IMG/VR virus record: IMGVR_UViG_3300028800_000152
Span: 1 to 44,912 of that record
DNA length: 44,912 nucleotides
DNA from: a virus
Strand: one strand, 5' to 3'
The notes under the pieces are model-generated. The model saw only the letters and a list, made by a program, of their open reading frames with translations, made no database searches and was not told the origin of the DNA. The position numbers were made by a program, and so were the translations under genes. Below, piece after piece: positions 43,431-44,912 of this stretch (within the stretch, counting starts at the first letter, position 1; each line of letters begins with the position of its first letter).

Positions 43431-43988
43431 ATGGCTAAACCGCGGAAGAGGAAAACCAAGGCCGACGCGCCGGGCGCTGACGCTGCCGGCATCGGCGACA
43501 ACAGCGAAAAGGCTGTGCTCACGCCAGACGAGAAGCGGCAGCTGTTTCTCAGCCACCGGTCGTCGTGGGCCGAGTATCGGGCCAAGGTTGCGGCCGCCGA
43601 GGAGTTCGGCAAGGACGTCAAGGCCGCGCTCAAGTCCGACGGGTTCTCGGTCAAGGACATGCAGATCGCCGACGCGCTCGTGAATGACGACACGAAGGTG
43701 GTGGCGGAGGTCCGCAACCGGCTGGAGATTGCGTCGTGGCTTGGTCATCCGATGGGCCACCAGCTCGAGATGTTTGACGAGCCCGATCGGACGCCAGTGA
43801 CCGACCGCGCGTACGACGACGGCAAGATGGCGTCGATGAGCGACAAGCAGCGCAAGCCGCCGCACTCGCCGGAGACGGAAGCATACCGTGCGTGGATGGC
43901 CGGCTACGACGACCACCAGCGCGAGCTCGTGGGTGGCATGCGCGCGCCGGCCGATGAGAACCAGAGCACGCTCGCCAACCGGCAGTGA
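43431..43988 (+). CDS. Conserved alphaproteobacterial phage protein
   Basis: A 185-residue protein after GGGAGGA. A basic start (MAKPRKRKTKADAPG), then GIGDNSEKAVLTPDEKRQLF, a helical region with DGFSVKDMQIADAL and a C-terminal AYRAWMAGYDDHQRELVGGM. This architecture (GDNSE, KDM, AYRAGxxD) recurs in Rhizobiales phages and prophages (recalled). Function unknown; a recombination or replication accessory role is possible. GTGA overlap with the next gene. Confidence 0.72.
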   Translation: MAKPRKRKTKADAPGADAAGIGDNSEKAVLTPDEKRQLFLSHRSSWAEYRAKVAAAEEFGKDVKAALKSDGFSVKDMQIADALVNDDTKVVAEVRNRLEIASWLGHPMGHQLEMFDEPDRTPVTDRAYDDGKMASMSDKQRKPPHSPETEAYRAWMAGYDDHQRELVGGMRAPADENQSTLANRQ

Positions 43989-44167
43989 AGCGCAAGCCGA
44001 AGTTCGAGGTCGGCGACGAGGTGCGCAGCGTGCGCGTCGGGCGGGTCCCGGCGCTATCTGGCAAAATCGCCGGCCGCGTCCGCGAGGACTACTGGGATGT
44101 GGTCGACGCCGACGGCGTCACCTGGCTGCGGTCGGACGAAGAATTGATGCGGGTGAGGAGGAGCTGA
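43985..44167 (+). CDS. Small SH3-like hypothetical protein
   Basis: A 60-residue protein with GTG start overlapping the previous stop (GTGA). FEVGDEVRSVRVGR, SGKIAGRVREDYWDVVDADG and a basic end suggest a KOW/SH3-like barrel similar to the small protein at 17406. It starts the coupled run gcrA-43431-43985-44170. Confidence 0.64.
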   Translation: MKRKPKFEVGDEVRSVRVGRVPALSGKIAGRVREDYWDVVDADGVTWLRSDEELMRVRRS

Positions 44168-44169
44168 GC

Positions 44170-44550
44170 ATGGGCGACAATGATACGCACTTCGACTTGG
44201 CGGCGGCCGCGACGGTGATGGACAGGGTCCAGTTGGATCTGCTGCCGAAGAAAGACGACCCCGGATCGGTCGGCGCGCAGGCGCGGGTGATGCTGGCGGT
44301 ATCCAAGACGCTGATGTTGGCGTTGATGACCGAGCACAACCGCGGCTCCGCGTTGGAAGACATCCAGGAGGCGTTGGCGGCGCTCTGCGCCAACACGATC
44401 AACGGAATCGCGCCAGGAAACCCGGACGCCGCCCTCTGCGTGATCAACATGATCGTCGACGACCTCAACATCCTCAACGGCGTTGGCGACGGCGGCTCGG
44501 CGCGGGGCGGCGGTGTCGACATCCGGCCGCTCAAGGGAGGGCATGCGTGA
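44170..44550 (+). CDS. Hypothetical 126-residue protein
   Basis: ATG after GAGGAG. Helical (MGDNDTHFDLAAAATVMDRV...), with a long helix ARVMLAVSKTLMLALMTEHN and a Gly-rich C-terminus ending RPLKGGHA. No family recognised. Confidence 0.64.
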   Translation: MGDNDTHFDLAAAATVMDRVQLDLLPKKDDPGSVGAQARVMLAVSKTLMLALMTEHNRGSALEDIQEALAALCANTINGIAPGNPDAALCVINMIVDDLNILNGVGDGGSARGGGVDIRPLKGGHA

Positions 44551-44560
44551 CGGACCTCAA

Positions 44561-44912
44561 ATGATAATAACAGCATTCGACTTGGCCACTGCAACTGGGA
44601 TTTGTGATGGCGCGCCCGGCACAACGCCGCGTCTGTTTTCGTGGTTCCTTTCGGACGGCGGCGACAGCCACGGCGCGCGCCTTCACGAGCTGCACAAGTT
44701 CCTCTGCCGCTACTTCGAGACGCAACCGTGCGACGGCGTCGTCTACGAGGCACCACTCGACGTCGCCGCGCTCAAGAGCATGGGCCCGCGCAACAACGCG
44801 TCATTCGAGTTCGCCAACGCCGCGCGCGGCATCCTCGTCGAGCGGTGCCACGCGCTCGGCAAGCCGGCGGAGGCGCTGTCCGTGCAGGACGCGCGGCATG
44901 CGGTGCTGGGCT
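44561..44912 (+). CDS. RuvC-like nuclease (5' part)
   Basis: An open frame from ATG 44561 to the window edge, 117 codons. MIITAFDLATATG (Asp7) is the first strand of an RNase H/RuvC-type Holliday-junction resolvase. YEAPLDV (Glu68) is the second acidic position, and further ligands would lie beyond the window. Phage RuvC-like resolvases cut branched DNA before packaging. Only a weak ribosome binding site is seen. Confidence 0.78.
   Translation, partial: MIITAFDLATATGICDGAPGTTPRLFSWFLSDGGDSHGARLHELHKFLCRYFETQPCDGVVYEAPLDVAALKSMGPRNNASFEFANAARGILVERCHALGKPAEALSVQDARHAVLG

Overview
The window is part of a large tailed-phage genome (Caudoviricetes) or a prophage of that type. It carries a terminase pair, a portal of the DUF1073/Acb1-like family, dozens of small overlapping genes, a large tRNA block and almost no intergenic DNA. 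The host is most likely an alphaproteobacterium, probably of the Rhizobiales. Four things point there: a circularly permuted two-piece tmRNA, a GcrA-family regulator, an initiator tRNA with an A29:U41 pair in place of the first of the usual three G:C pairs, and high GC with -35 boxes of the TTGACG type. Both window ends cut through genes.

Region A (1-12306) is read mostly leftward. It holds 31 recognisable tRNA genes for 18 amino acids (none for His or Trp), two tRNA-like remnants and a permuted tmRNA whose tag reads ANDNIVPGRLALAA. Small proteins are wedged between the tRNAs: zinc ribbons, HNH nuclease, glycosyltransferase, RNase H-like protein, DUF6527 and DUF1653. Several leftward genes have their stop codon inside the next tRNA, and two have their ribosome binding site inside the preceding tRNA. 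tRNA maturation and mRNA integrity are therefore in conflict, and the tmRNA would be the natural rescue factor.

Region B (12371-23604) is read rightward and looks like the early region. Eight near-identical promoters (MTTGACGTA core, TACGCC and GGCGTA arms) each start a short operon of small proteins, mostly separated by ATGA, TGATG or GTGA junctions. Recognisable products are DUF6927, a DpdA/TGT-like protein, a DUF3560-methyltransferase fusion and a HAD deoxynucleotidase. An 89-bp copy of the 3' end of a region-A gene is inserted into one gene here and truncates it. Another gene has a one-base frameshift.

Region C (23610-42214) is read leftward. From its upstream end it holds an MT-A70 adenine methyltransferase, a PD-(D/E)xK nuclease-like protein, a ParB-like protein, a radical SAM protein and the small and large terminase subunits. 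A long run of small zinc-binding, membrane and unknown proteins with a J-domain protein follows. Next comes a 1050-residue portal fused to a zinc metalloprotease domain, and last a 652-residue protein with a zeta-toxin-like kinase. The portal and kinase proteins share a KFGSG-type linker.

Region D (42215-44912) opens with a non-coding control region containing nine copies of the heptamer TGTCCCA/TGTCCTA, a candidate origin or repressor array. A rightward operon follows: the GcrA homologue, three small genes and a RuvC-like nuclease cut by the window end.

All family calls are from reading the translations; no searches were run.
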